42,872 bases of DNA from Mesorhizobium sp. LSJC280B00 (lineage in GTDB: Bacteria; Pseudomonadota; Alphaproteobacteria; Rhizobiales; Rhizobiaceae): assembly GCF_000502835.1 (NCBI RefSeq), contig NZ_AYVL01000007.1:13711-56582 (forward strand), written 5' to 3'. Positions 33,374 to 42,365 of this stretch are shown here, piece after piece. How positions within the stretch are numbered: the first letter of the stretch is position 1; every line of letters begins with the position of its first letter. Both the position numbers and the translations under genes were made by a program. Under the pieces are notes generated by a model. It ran no database searches and was not told the DNA's origin. It saw nothing but the letters and a program-made list of their open reading frames with translations.

Positions 33374-33982
33374 ATGACAGTATCCTGGACTCCGCACCGC
33401 TTTACCGGTGGCATGCTGGCGCTCGATACGGCGAACACCGTCGTTTTGCGGAACGATCCGGAGAAAACTTTCGACCGTTTCGACGATCCGGCCGAGATCG
33501 CCCGCTTTGCCGAAGCGGCGAGTGCCTTTCGCGCCGCCGAGCTCGGCGGCAGGCGGCTCGTAGCGCCGGCGCCTGAAAAGATCGCACCGGTGGTGCTGTC
33601 GATTCGCGAGACGACCGATCGGCTGTTTCGCGGCGCGGTATCGAAAGGTGCGATCGACACCGCCGATATGCCTGAATTCCTGGAAGCCTGCGCCGATGGC
33701 CTCGCCCATGGCCACACCGAAATCGGCACGCCTGGAAAACCGTTCGGTGATCCGGCAACGCCGATCGCCTTCGAGGCGGCGCTCGCGGTCTCGGCGCTGT
33801 CGCTGCTGCGTAGCGACACCATCGCCAGGCTGCGGATATGTCCGAACTGCAGCTGGCTGTTTGTCGACAAAAGCCGCAATTCCAGCCGCCTCTGGTGCGA
33901 CATGGCGGTGTGCGGCAACCGCCAGAAGGCAAACCGACACTATCGCCGCCGGACCGCGGCCAGGGAGGTCACCAATGTCTAG
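33374..33982 (+). CDS. ABATE/CGNR zinc-finger regulator
   Basis: A 202-residue probable transcription regulator. The N-terminal ABATE domain opens with RFTGGMLALDTANTVVLRNDPEKTFDRFDDP, in which LDTANT is typical (positions about 9-38). The C-terminal CGNR zinc finger has C156-x2-C159 in CPNCSW, then C175 and C180 in DMAVCGNRQKANRHYRRR; the following basic stretch would contact DNA. Proteins of this family are thought to be stress- or metabolite-responsive regulators, but few have been studied. It is divergent from the LivH-type permease and overlaps the downstream lipoprotein gene by 8 bases. Confidence 0.9.
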   Translation: MTVSWTPHRFTGGMLALDTANTVVLRNDPEKTFDRFDDPAEIARFAEAASAFRAAELGGRRLVAPAPEKIAPVVLSIRETTDRLFRGAVSKGAIDTADMPEFLEACADGLAHGHTEIGTPGKPFGDPATPIAFEAALAVSALSLLRSDTIARLRICPNCSWLFVDKSRNSSRLWCDMAVCGNRQKANRHYRRRTAAREVTNV

Positions 33983-34505
33983 AAGATTCTCACGCGCGAT
34001 GATTGTCGTCGCGGCGTTGTTCGCGGCGGCCGCGCTCGGCGCCTGCCGTGATTCCGGCAAGGACCAGCTGTTCGCCATTTCCGGGAAGCTGTTCGAGTTC
34101 AACTACCGGCTGGGTATCGCCACCTATGTCATCACCCTCAATCCGCTGCGGCCGGTGGGTGAGGGGCAGGTCGCTGTGGTCTCCTTCCAGAACCCGGCCG
34201 GTGGTGATCCGATCATCGTCACCCAGAAAATATGGCCGAAGCTGCCGCATGTGACGCTCACCAGCCCGCCGCTTACCTGCGTTGTCAAGAACAAGCCCTA
34301 TGCGGTGTCGATCCGCATCGAGGATTCCAGCGGCAAGTTGCTGCAGAGTTTCGCGACCACTCTGACGTCCTCGCTCGACCAGTCGGTCCTGCCCGACCGG
34401 CCTCTGGTGGTCGGGCCAGTCTACGAGCTCAACAAGGACTTGGCCGGCCATGTCGACGGCAAGCTGCCCGGTGAACCGAAGCCCAGTTGCCCAAAGGCTG
34501 CATGA
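33975..34505 (+). CDS. Putative lipoprotein of unknown function
   Basis: A 176-residue protein with a lipoprotein signal (hydrophobic residues about 8-22, lipobox LGAC with the cysteine near residue 24). The mature domain contains beta-rich segments (FNYRLGIATYVITLNPLRP; QVAVVSFQNPAGGDPIIVTQ; TLTSPPLTCVVKNKPYAVSI). I do not recognise the family. GGGAGG upstream of the ATG at 33975 fixes the start inside the end of the CGNR gene, so the two are cotranscribed. It could be a periplasmic partner in the response the regulator controls, but there is no direct evidence. Confidence 0.8.
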   Translation: MSRRFSRAMIVVAALFAAAALGACRDSGKDQLFAISGKLFEFNYRLGIATYVITLNPLRPVGEGQVAVVSFQNPAGGDPIIVTQKIWPKLPHVTLTSPPLTCVVKNKPYAVSIRIEDSSGKLLQSFATTLTSSLDQSVLPDRPLVVGPVYELNKDLAGHVDGKLPGEPKPSCPKAA

Positions 34506-34687
34506 TGCATCACCAGCGGCACCGATCGCCGCCGGAATTTTTCATGCTCGGCCATCCTCCCCGACAGGCGTTTCGTGGCGCCACACGGCCGCGCACGGAT
34601 CGTTTGTTGCGGACCGCCTGGCACCTTCGATTTTGTTTGACCTCCCCGGCAAGGGAAGAAAGACTGTGGGCACTCGACTCCGACGTT

Positions 34688-34711
34688 GGCCGCGCACCTC
34701 CAGGCGCGGCC
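34688..34711 (+). promoter_or_regulatory. GC-rich hairpin in the leader of the indolepyruvate oxidoreductase gene
   Basis: GGCCGCGC-acctccag-GCGCGGCC is a perfect 8-bp stem with an 8-base loop ending 19 bases before the start codon. It may influence translation or act as an upstream transcript end; no T-run follows. Confidence 0.35.
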
Positions 34712-34730
34712 TCCGCACAGGAAATGCCTG

Positions 34731-37700
34731 ATGACGCTGCACAATGTCGCGCTCGACGACAAGTTCGACCTGGCAAAGGAGCGCATCTTCCTGTCGGGTG
34801 CCCAGGCAGTCATCCGCATGCTTCTGATGCAGCGCGAGCGCGACCGCCGGGCTGGCCTGAACACCGCCGGTTTCGTCTCCGGCTATCGCGGCTCGCCGCT
34901 CGGCGGCCTCGACATGCAGCTGTGGAAGGCCAGGAACCAGCTCGCGCAGTCGGACATCGTCTTCCAGCCCGGTCTCAACGAGGAGCTCGCCGCCACCGCC
35001 TGCTGGGGCTCGCAGCAGGCCGAATTGCTGGGCGAGGGTACCCATGACGGCGTTTTTTCGGTCTGGTACGGCAAGGGTCCGGGCGTCGACCGCTCCGGCG
35101 ACGTGTTCCGCCACGCCAATCTCGCCGGGTCGTCGAAACATGGCGGCGTGCTGGCTCTGATGGGTGACGACCACATGGCCGAATCCTCGACCAACGCGCA
35201 TGCCACCGAGTTCCTGTTCGTCGACACCATGGTGCCGATCCTTAATCCGGCCGGCGTCCAGGAGATCATCGACTACGGCCTCTACGGCTTTGCCATGTCG
35301 CGTTTTGCCGGCACCTGGGCGGCGATCAAATGCGTCAAGGACAACATCGAATCGACAGCCTCGGTCGATGCCGCGCTCGACCGGCTAGATATCGTCATCC
35401 CGGACTTCGACATGCCGCCCGGCGGCCTCAACATCCGTAACGAGATCGACATGCTCGGCCAGGAGGAGCGGTTGCATGAATACAAGCGCGCCGCCGCTTC
35501 AGCGTTCATCCACGCCAATGGGCTGAATCGGATCGTCTATTCGGGCGGCACCAGCGCCAAGCTTGGCATCGTCACCATCGGCAAGAGTTATCTCGATGTT
35601 CGCCAGGCGCTGGAGGATATCGGCGTCGACGAAGCGGCCGCCAGTCGTATCGGTATCAGGCTGTTCAAGGTCGGCTGCCCGTGGCCGCTCGACCTGCAAC
35701 ACATCGCCGACTTTGCTCGCGGCCTCGATACCATCGTCGTCGTCGAGGAGAAACGCTCGCTGATCGAGGTGCAACTGCGCGAGAACCTTTACGGCACCGC
35801 GACGCAGCCGGTCATCGTCGGCAAGAAGGACGAGCGCGGCGACTGGCTGTTCCCGGCCAAGGGCGCGCTCGACCCCAACGATATTGCCATCGCGCTCGGC
35901 GAGAGGATTTTGCGAACGATCGGCCCGTCGGAAGAAATCGCCGCGCGGGTGGCGAAGTTGCGCCAGTTCCAGGCGATGCTGGCCGACACGTCAGACATCG
36001 CCTCGCGCACGCCCTTCTTCTGCTCCGGCTGCCCACACAATTCCTCGACCAAGGTGCCGGACGGCTCGCTCGCCGCCGCCGGAATCGGCTGTCATTTCAT
36101 GGCGCTGTGGATGGACCGTAACACCGTCGGCTTCACCGCCATGGGCGGCGAGGGCGCGCAGTGGGTCGGCCAGGCGCCGTTCTCGAAGCGCGAGCACATC
36201 TTCCAGAATCTGGGCGATGGCACTTACAACCACTCGGGTGTGCTGGCGATCCGCTTCGCGCTGTCGACCGACGCCAACATCACCTACAAGATCCTCTACA
36301 ATGACGCCGTCGCGATGACCGGCGGGCAGCCGCACGAGGGCGGCCTGACGGTGGACATGATCGCAAGGCAGGTGCGCGCCGAGGGCGTGGAGCGCATCGC
36401 CATCGTCACCGACGAGCCGGACAAATATACCGGCAAGGTGGAATTTCCCGCCGGCGCCACCATCCATCACCGCGACGACCTCGATCTCGTCCAGCGCGAG
36501 TTGCGTTCGGTCAAAGGCGTCTCGGTGCTGCTCTACGACCAGACCTGCGCCGCCGAGAAGCGTCGCCGCCGCAAGCGTGGCACCTTCCCCGATCCCGACA
36601 AGCGTATCTTCATCAACGAGCTGGTCTGCGAAGGCTGCGGCGATTGCGGCGTGCAGTCGAATTGCGTCTCGATCCAGCCGGTCGAGACCGAATTCGGCCG
36701 CAAGCGCAAGATCGACCAGTCGAGCTGCAACAAGGACTTCTCTTGCGTTAACGGTTTCTGCCCCTCCTTCGTCACCGTTCACGGCGCCAAAATCAGGAAA
36801 GCCGAAGGCATAGCCGGCGCGGCCGACCCGCTCGCGGGGGTGCCGGCGCCGGCGCAATTTACGCTCGGTGAACAAGGCTGGGCGGCGATCATCGACGGTG
36901 TCGGCGGCACCGGCGTCGTCACAATAGGCGCGGTGCTCGGCATGGCCGCGCACCTGGAAGGCAAGGGCTGCGGCATGATCGACATGGCCGGCCTCGCCCA
37001 GAAGGGCGGCTCGGTGTTCACCCATGTCCGCATCGCCCGCACGCCGGATGACATCCACGCCATTCGGGTATCGGCCGGCAAGGCCGATCTCGTGCTCGGC
37101 TGCGATCTCGTCGTTTCGGGTGCCAAGAAGGTGTTGGCCGCGGTGCGCGAAGGCCATACCATCTTCCTCGCCAACACTGCCGAGATCATGCCGGGCGAGT
37201 TCGCCCGTTCGGCCGATTTCTCGCTGCCCATCGAGCGGCTGAAGAAAGCGATAAGAACGGCCGCGGGCGACGACAGGACGCATTTCTTCGACGCCACCCG
37301 CACCGCCACCGCGCTGTTCGGCAGCTCGCTTGGCGCCAACATGTTCATGCTCGGCTTCGCCTTCCAGCACGGCGGCTTGCCGCTGTCGGCGGAGGCGGTC
37401 GAGAAGGCGATCGAGCTCAACGGCGAGGCGATAGCGATGAATATCGCGGCATTTCGCTGGGGCCGCCGCGCCGCCCACCAGCCGGATTTCGTGCGCAGCC
37501 TTCTTGCCCAGCCGGGCAAGGCCACGCAGCATGCCGCCATTGCCGAGACGCTGGACGATATAATTACTCGCCGCGTCGCCTTCCTGACCGTCTATCAGAA
37601 CGCCGCCTATGGCAAGCGCTATGCCGACAGACTGGCGGCGCTGCGCAAGGCCGAAACCAATGCTGTGCCCGGTTCGACCGTGGTGACCGAGGCTGCCGCA

Positions 37701-38210
37701 AAGAACCTGTTCAAGCTGATGGCGATCAAGGACGAATACGAGGTGGCGCGGCTTTATACGGACGGCTCCTTTGCCGCAGAGCTCGCAAAGCAGTTCCAGA
37801 GCTACGGCAAGCTTGAATTCCATCTCGCACCGCCGATCATGGGCAGGCGCGGCAGTGACGGGAAGCCGAGGAAGTCGAGCTTTGGCCCGTGGATGATGAA
37901 CGGGTTCTGCCTGCTGGCGGCGATGAAGGGGCTGCGCGGTACCGCTTTCGACCTGTTCGGCTACAGCGCCGAGAGGCGTATGGAGCGGCAGCTTCTTGCC
38001 CTCTATGAAGCCGACCTGGAGCTTGTCGCCGGCGCGCTGGCGCCGGGCAAGATCGAGGCCGCCGCCGCGCTTGTCTCGGTGCCGGCGCTCATCCGCGGCT
38101 TTGGCCACGTCAAGCAGGCCAGTGCCGAAAAAGCCGCCGGCGAACGCCAGCGTCTGCTCGACCGCCTCTCGACGGCGCCACTGCGGCCGCAACTTCAAGC
38201 CGCCGAATAA
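34731..38210 (+). CDS. Indolepyruvate ferredoxin oxidoreductase, fused alpha/beta (IorAB)
   Basis: A 1159-residue thiamine-pyrophosphate enzyme that oxidatively decarboxylates aryl pyruvates (from tryptophan, phenylalanine and tyrosine transamination) to acyl-CoA, reducing ferredoxin. In bacteria the archaeal alpha and beta subunits are fused, as here. N-terminal PFOR-like region with GYRGSPLGGLDMQLWKA; TPP-binding region with FCSGCPHNSST and GEGAQWVGQAPFS; ferredoxin-like cysteines in CEGCGDCGVQSNC from residue 633 and CNKDFSCVNGFCPSF; then the gamma domain (VGGTGVVTIGAVLGMAAHLEG; GLAQKGGSVFTHVRI). The ATG at 34731 is chosen over an upstream in-frame TTG. It appears to be a single-gene unit. 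Confidence 0.96.
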   Translation: MTLHNVALDDKFDLAKERIFLSGAQAVIRMLLMQRERDRRAGLNTAGFVSGYRGSPLGGLDMQLWKARNQLAQSDIVFQPGLNEELAATACWGSQQAELLGEGTHDGVFSVWYGKGPGVDRSGDVFRHANLAGSSKHGGVLALMGDDHMAESSTNAHATEFLFVDTMVPILNPAGVQEIIDYGLYGFAMSRFAGTWAAIKCVKDNIESTASVDAALDRLDIVIPDFDMPPGGLNIRNEIDMLGQEERLHEYKRAAASAFIHANGLNRIVYSGGTSAKLGIVTIGKSYLDVRQALEDIGVDEAAASRIGIRLFKVGCPWPLDLQHIADFARGLDTIVVVEEKRSLIEVQLRENLYGTATQPVIVGKKDERGDWLFPAKGALDPNDIAIALGERILRTIGPSEEIAARVAKLRQFQAMLADTSDIASRTPFFCSGCPHNSSTKVPDGSLAAAGIGCHFMALWMDRNTVGFTAMGGEGAQWVGQAPFSKREHIFQNLGDGTYNHSGVLAIRFALSTDANITYKILYNDAVAMTGGQPHEGGLTVDMIARQVRAEGVERIAIVTDEPDKYTGKVEFPAGATIHHRDDLDLVQRELRSVKGVSVLLYDQTCAAEKRRRRKRGTFPDPDKRIFINELVCEGCGDCGVQSNCVSIQPVETEFGRKRKIDQSSCNKDFSCVNGFCPSFVTVHGAKIRKAEGIAGAADPLAGVPAPAQFTLGEQGWAAIIDGVGGTGVVTIGAVLGMAAHLEGKGCGMIDMAGLAQKGGSVFTHVRIARTPDDIHAIRVSAGKADLVLGCDLVVSGAKKVLAAVREGHTIFLANTAEIMPGEFARSADFSLPIERLKKAIRTAAGDDRTHFFDATRTATALFGSSLGANMFMLGFAFQHGGLPLSAEAVEKAIELNGEAIAMNIAAFRWGRRAAHQPDFVRSLLAQPGKATQHAAIAETLDDIITRRVAFLTVYQNAAYGKRYADRLAALRKAETNAVPGSTVVTEAAAKNLFKLMAIKDEYEVARLYTDGSFAAELAKQFQSYGKLEFHLAPPIMGRRGSDGKPRKSSFGPWMMNGFCLLAAMKGLRGTAFDLFGYSAERRMERQLLALYEADLELVAGALAPGKIEAAAALVSVPALIRGFGHVKQASAEKAAGERQRLLDRLSTAPLRPQLQAAE

Positions 38211-38362
38211 TTCAGCGCTGTGATACGCCTTGTTTACCTGAACTGTAGTTTCCCTGCTTCCGCTTCGTCACCAATGAATGCCAATAGAGCCCGAACCGCT
38301 GCTCTAAACCTTTCTTAAGGCCAATGTGACACTGCTGGGTTCCCTAGGGTTGGGATCCAGGC

Positions 38363-40684
38363 GTGAATCTGAGACGAAAAAACGAGATTCCGGTCGACGT
38401 TTACATTCCGTTCGTGGAAACGCTGTTTCGCGACGGGTTCACGCTGTCGATCGGCCTTGTTGCGCAGACACTCCTCGTCATTCTGGTCTATTGGAAGACC
38501 ATGGACTTGGCGTATCTTCTAGTTGCCGCTGGGCTCATCATTGTCGGTACTCTGCGCCTTCGCAACATCCGAAAATACGGGCGACTTCCTTCCCCGACGA
38601 CGTGGGAAGAAGCCCATGATCGCGAAAACGATTACATAATTTTCGGTTCGATGCATGGTTTCATGCTTGGCGCGTTCTGTTTCGTCAGTATCTATCTGGC
38701 AAATGACAGCCACGACAACTATGCCGAAATAGCCTCTGTCTGCGTCACTCTGGCATCGGTCACGTCGATTGCCGGCCGCAATTATGGGTCGCCGCGCATG
38801 GTCATGATATTTATCATAACCACCACATGGCCCATATCGCTTGGCTTTATCCTGCGCGGCGATATCTACCACATCATCCTCGGTCTGATGTCGGCCCCTT
38901 TTCTGTTTGCGATCAAGCGGTTCGCCGACATCGTCCGCGAAGTCCTGTTTACCGCCCTGTCGGAGGAAAAGAAGGCGAACCGCATCGCGCAGCGTTTCAA
39001 CCGCGCGCTCAACACCATGTCGCATGGCCTTGTCATGCTTGGTCCCGACGGCCGGGTGGCGGTGGCCAATGCCGAAGCCGCGCACCTGATGTCGCTCAAA
39101 TCGGCCGATGCGCTGCTAGGCCGCTCGATCCACGGTCTGCTGATGCGCGGCGCTGCAGGCGGCATGCTGGCGCCGAAAGATTGCCGTTACATCGAAGCCC
39201 AGCTGACGCGTGCGTTGCGCGAGGGCCGCGACCGCAAGGTCCTGGTCTCGCTCACTAACGGCCAGCACTATGAATTTTCGGCGCGCGAAGGCAGCCAGGA
39301 ACTGGGCGTCGTCACTTTCGAGGATGTGACCGCCCGGGTCGAGGCGGAAGACAAGATCCGCTTCATGGCGCGCTACGACAGTCTCACCGGCCTGCCCAAC
39401 CGCGCCTACTTCCACGAGTTGGTGGTGGAAGCCATGGCCTCAGGGGATCCCGAGCGTCTCTGCGGGCTGGTGGTGCTCGATCTCGATGATTTCAAGAGCG
39501 TCAACGACACGCTCGGCCATCCGGTCGGCGACGGATTGATCTACGCCGTTGCCGAGCGGCTGGCGGCAGTCGCTGGGCCAGGCATCACCGTCAGCCGCTT
39601 CGGCGGCGACGAGTTCATGATCTTCTTCGAGCGCATCGAGGATGAAAGCCACCTGACCGGCCAGGTTGATGAGATCTTTGTCAATCTACAGGGCGAGGTC
39701 GATGTCGCCGGCCACGGATTACGCATCCAGGCCAGCGGCGGCGCGGTGCTGTCGCGGGTCAAGGATACCGACGTTGACGCCATGATCGTCAAAGCCGACC
39801 TTGCACTCTACAAGGCCAAGGAGCTTGGCAAGAACGGTTGGCGGCTGTTCGAGGCCTCCATGGATGCTGCCTTCCGCAGCCGTCAGCTGATGAAGGCGGA
39901 CCTGCGCAGCGCCGTGGAAAACAACGAATTGCGGGTGGTCTATCAGCCGATCGTGGCGATGAGCACGATGCGTATCGCCAGTTGCGAAGCGCTGTGCCGC
40001 TGGGATCATCCCGATCTCGGGCCGATTTCCCCCGGTATCTTTATTCCGCTGGCGGAGGAAATGGGGATTATTTCCGACATCAGCACCTTCGTCCTGCATG
40101 CGGCCTGCACGGAATGCGCCAAATGGCCGGCCCAGACCAGCGTGTCGGTCAATCTCTCGGCCAAGGATTTCCGCAACCGTGATGTCATCCAGAAGGTTCG
40201 CGACGCGCTGGCTAAATCCGGTCTCTCCGCCGGACGTCTGGAGATCGAAGTCACCGAGACGGCGCTGCTCGACGACAAGTCGCTGACACGCCAATATATC
40301 GAGGAGTTGAAGCGGCTCGGCGTGCGCATTGCGCTCGACGATTTCGGTACCGGGTATTCGAGCCTCAGCTATCTCCACAAACTGCCGCTCGACAAAATCA
40401 AGATCGACCGCTCGTTCCTGATGGATGTCACTCAGAACAGCCGGTCGCTCGAATTGCTCAAGGGCATCGTCAACCTTTCACGGCCGCTGGGACTTTCGGT
40501 TACCGTCGAAGGTGTCGAGACCTTCGAACAGCTCAAGATCCTGGCATTGCAGGTCAAGCCGGACCTGGTCCAGGGCTTTCTGTTCGGGTCGGCACTCAGC
40601 GCGTCCGGCATCGAGACGATGTCGAGCACCGTCTGGCCCTTCGCCAAGGACATCCAGACGGCAAGGAAGGCGCCGCGGCGCTGA
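38363..40684 (+). CDS. Membrane GGDEF-EAL protein (c-di-GMP turnover) with PAS-like domain
   Basis: A 773-residue bifunctional-type protein. The N-terminal ~190 residues contain five or so hydrophobic helices forming a membrane sensor, followed by a PAS-like region (ALNTMSHGLVMLGPDGRVAVANAEA), then GGDEF (residues 414-418 in RFGGDEFMIF) and EAL (542-544 in CEALCRWDHP), with DDFGTGYSS at about 659-667 and KIDRSFL and EGVET motifs. Both catalytic signatures are intact, so cyclase and phosphodiesterase activity are possible; the RxxD product-inhibition site upstream of GGDEF is missing. The start is GTG at 38363. It sits 150 bases upstream of the LuxI-like gene. Confidence 0.94.
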   Translation: MNLRRKNEIPVDVYIPFVETLFRDGFTLSIGLVAQTLLVILVYWKTMDLAYLLVAAGLIIVGTLRLRNIRKYGRLPSPTTWEEAHDRENDYIIFGSMHGFMLGAFCFVSIYLANDSHDNYAEIASVCVTLASVTSIAGRNYGSPRMVMIFIITTTWPISLGFILRGDIYHIILGLMSAPFLFAIKRFADIVREVLFTALSEEKKANRIAQRFNRALNTMSHGLVMLGPDGRVAVANAEAAHLMSLKSADALLGRSIHGLLMRGAAGGMLAPKDCRYIEAQLTRALREGRDRKVLVSLTNGQHYEFSAREGSQELGVVTFEDVTARVEAEDKIRFMARYDSLTGLPNRAYFHELVVEAMASGDPERLCGLVVLDLDDFKSVNDTLGHPVGDGLIYAVAERLAAVAGPGITVSRFGGDEFMIFFERIEDESHLTGQVDEIFVNLQGEVDVAGHGLRIQASGGAVLSRVKDTDVDAMIVKADLALYKAKELGKNGWRLFEASMDAAFRSRQLMKADLRSAVENNELRVVYQPIVAMSTMRIASCEALCRWDHPDLGPISPGIFIPLAEEMGIISDISTFVLHAACTECAKWPAQTSVSVNLSAKDFRNRDVIQKVRDALAKSGLSAGRLEIEVTETALLDDKSLTRQYIEELKRLGVRIALDDFGTGYSSLSYLHKLPLDKIKIDRSFLMDVTQNSRSLELLKGIVNLSRPLGLSVTVEGVETFEQLKILALQVKPDLVQGFLFGSALSASGIETMSSTVWPFAKDIQTARKAPRR

Positions 40685-40834
40685 CTTCGCGCTGAAAAAC
40701 CACGTATTTTAGTATAATTTTATTAATTATTAACCTTAACGAGCGGTAAACGAGCTCCTACTTATTTTCATCTTTACATCTCATGACCCGTCCGTAGTGT
40801 CGGCTGGTGGCGGTAATCGCGGGGAATAGAGTTC

Positions 40835-41617
40835 ATGTGTGCCCAGTTGAGTTCGCTCGGCCATGCGGCGGGCGCTGGTGGGAAAGATGCGTCCGAGACC
40901 ATGTCCAGCTTCGCGCAACATGTTTATGCGCTGCTTGACCGGACGGAGTACCGACGCTGTGAAAGCGGCGAGGACTTCGAAAGCATTTACAGGCTGCGCT
41001 ACAATTCCTATCGGATGAACGATCTGGTGCCCGAGAATGCGTCCCGTCAGGTCCATGACGAGTTTGACGAACTGCCCAATTGCCATACGTTCGGAATCTA
41101 CATCGAGGGGCGGCTGGTCAGCACAATGCGCCTGCATAACGTGTCTGCTGATAACGCCACATCACCAGCGCTCAGCGTCTACAAGGACTTGTTGATGCCG
41201 CGTCTGGCGGCCGGCGAAGTCTTTATCGACCCGAGCCGTTTTGCCGTGGACGCCGAATGGTCACGGCTTTACCCGCAGATCCCGTATGTGACGCTGCGCC
41301 TTGCGGGCATGGCTTGCTTCCATTTCGGCGCGCCTTATTGCATATCCATGATCCGCGAGGACCATGCGGCTTTCTACAAGCGCATCTATCGGGCGCGACC
41401 GATTGGCGATGCGCGGCCCTATGCCGGCGTGATCAACTGTTTCGCGCTGCTTTATCAAGCCGATGTCCTGGCGATCAAGAATGAAACCTACGCTCGCTTT
41501 CCGTTCTTCCGTTCGACGCCAATGGAGCAGCGCATGTTGTTCGATACGCCCGGTGCCGGCGAACTCGCCCCGCTGACCATCCTGCCCACCGCCAAGTATT
41601 TTCGCGAAGCCGCCTGA
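40835..41617 (+). CDS. LuxI/FeeM-like N-acyltransferase (putative acyl-amino-acid or signal synthase)
   Basis: A 260-residue GNAT-fold acyltransferase resembling acyl-homoserine-lactone synthases and FeeM N-acyl amino acid synthases. LuxI-type positions can be matched: LRYNSY (R55), D75 and D78 in HDEFDEL, R99 in STMRLH and IDPSRFAVD with S134-R135-F136, where the usual LuxI glutamate is aspartate (D132). These residues line the acyl-ACP/SAM or amino-acid site in the family. No LuxR-type regulator is adjacent, so it may make an N-acyl amino acid rather than a homoserine lactone. The intergenic region before it (40685-40834) is strikingly AT-rich. Product unknown. Confidence 0.75.
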   Translation: MCAQLSSLGHAAGAGGKDASETMSSFAQHVYALLDRTEYRRCESGEDFESIYRLRYNSYRMNDLVPENASRQVHDEFDELPNCHTFGIYIEGRLVSTMRLHNVSADNATSPALSVYKDLLMPRLAAGEVFIDPSRFAVDAEWSRLYPQIPYVTLRLAGMACFHFGAPYCISMIREDHAAFYKRIYRARPIGDARPYAGVINCFALLYQADVLAIKNETYARFPFFRSTPMEQRMLFDTPGAGELAPLTILPTAKYFREAA

Positions 41618-41736
41618 ACGAGCCCATGGAGCCTTCCGGTCGCTTCGGCGTTCTGGGCAAGGGTGCTGGTGGTAGGTCGGCATGGCCGGCATCCGCCAAG
41701 CATCGCTTCGATAGCGATCCGATCAAAGGAACCGAT

Positions 41737-41886
41737 ATGACCATTTCCACGCTCGCCCTTACCCCGCTTATCTCGCTGATTGCAGGCGTGCTGATCCTGG
41801 TGATGCCGCGGCTGCTCAATTATATCGTCGCCCTTTATCTGATCGTTGTCGGCCTGCTCGGTCTGTTCCCGCATCTCGCCGGCTAA
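41737..41886 (+). CDS. DUF3096 small membrane protein
   Basis: A 49-residue hydrophobic protein with two likely membrane segments (LISLIAGVLILVMPRLLNYIV and ALYLIVVGLLGLFP), matching the short DUF3096 family seen in many alphaproteobacteria; function unknown. AAAGGA lies 7 bases before the ATG at 41737; the longer upstream frame is not conserved in character. It is a single gene between the acyltransferase and the oxidase subunit. Confidence 0.75.
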   Translation: MTISTLALTPLISLIAGVLILVMPRLLNYIVALYLIVVGLLGLFPHLAG

Positions 41887-42059
41887 CGACATAGGCAATA
41901 GCGGACCTGCCATCCATTGTGATTGGTATCGCCGCGCTTCGCGCAGCGATTTCAAGTTTTGCTTGAGATTGTTGGCTGCGGCGATGCGGCAATAGCGCCA
42001 TTGCCCTTAACGCGGCTTTTCGCTATGTGCCTGAAAGATGTCTTCGAAGGGGTATTCCA

Positions 42060-42284
42060 ATGGCTGAACACACGCCGACCGGTCCTGTCGAACTAGGCGC
42101 GAAGATGGACTATGCCGAGCACGACCGCACCTATGCCGGCTTTGTGATGCTGGCCAAATATGGGTCGCTATTTTGCGCCGCCGTGCTTCTTGCCATGGCG
42201 TTCGGCTTCTTTGTGGGCGGCTTCTTCTCGGGGACTATCCTATTCGTGCTGATCCTGGCCATCGGCGCCTTTATTCTCCGATAA
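42060..42284 (+). CDS. aa3-type cytochrome c oxidase subunit IV
   Basis: A 74-residue protein with a cytoplasmic N-terminus holding MDYAEHDRTYAGFV, the hallmark of bacterial aa3-oxidase subunit IV, and a C-terminal hydrophobic stretch (about residues 35-73) long enough for one or two membrane helices. It is an accessory subunit of terminal oxidase. The ATG at 42060 is chosen over an upstream in-frame start because the conserved sequence begins near it; no strong ribosome site was seen. In many alphaproteobacteria this gene precedes pntA, as here. Confidence 0.85.
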   Translation: MAEHTPTGPVELGAKMDYAEHDRTYAGFVMLAKYGSLFCAAVLLAMAFGFFVGGFFSGTILFVLILAIGAFILR

Positions 42285-42365
42285 CTCCTCCAACCTTTGT
42301 CGAAGGCGCCGCCGGGGTCGGTCGATGTCTTGCGGTAACAGGGTTCCGGCCGAAAGGATCATGCG

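Noticed and set aside
34487..35047. An open frame spanning the lipoprotein and indolepyruvate oxidoreductase junction
   Set aside because: It overlaps two good genes in another frame and becomes Arg/His-rich where it overlaps the oxidoreductase.
35991..38198. A 735-codon minus-strand open frame opposite the indolepyruvate oxidoreductase gene
   Set aside because: Same artefact of high GC: the plus-strand frame has clear TPP and FeS motifs, the antisense frame has none.
40835..41617. Calling the LuxI-like gene a true acyl-homoserine-lactone synthase
   Set aside because: The active-site glutamate is aspartate and no LuxR-type regulator is adjacent, so only the broader acyltransferase assignment is supported.
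41887..42059. Small inverted repeat GGCAAT-N6-ATTGCC at 41988-42005 before the oxidase subunit gene
   Set aside because: Only 6-bp arms; too short to distinguish from chance in this base composition.
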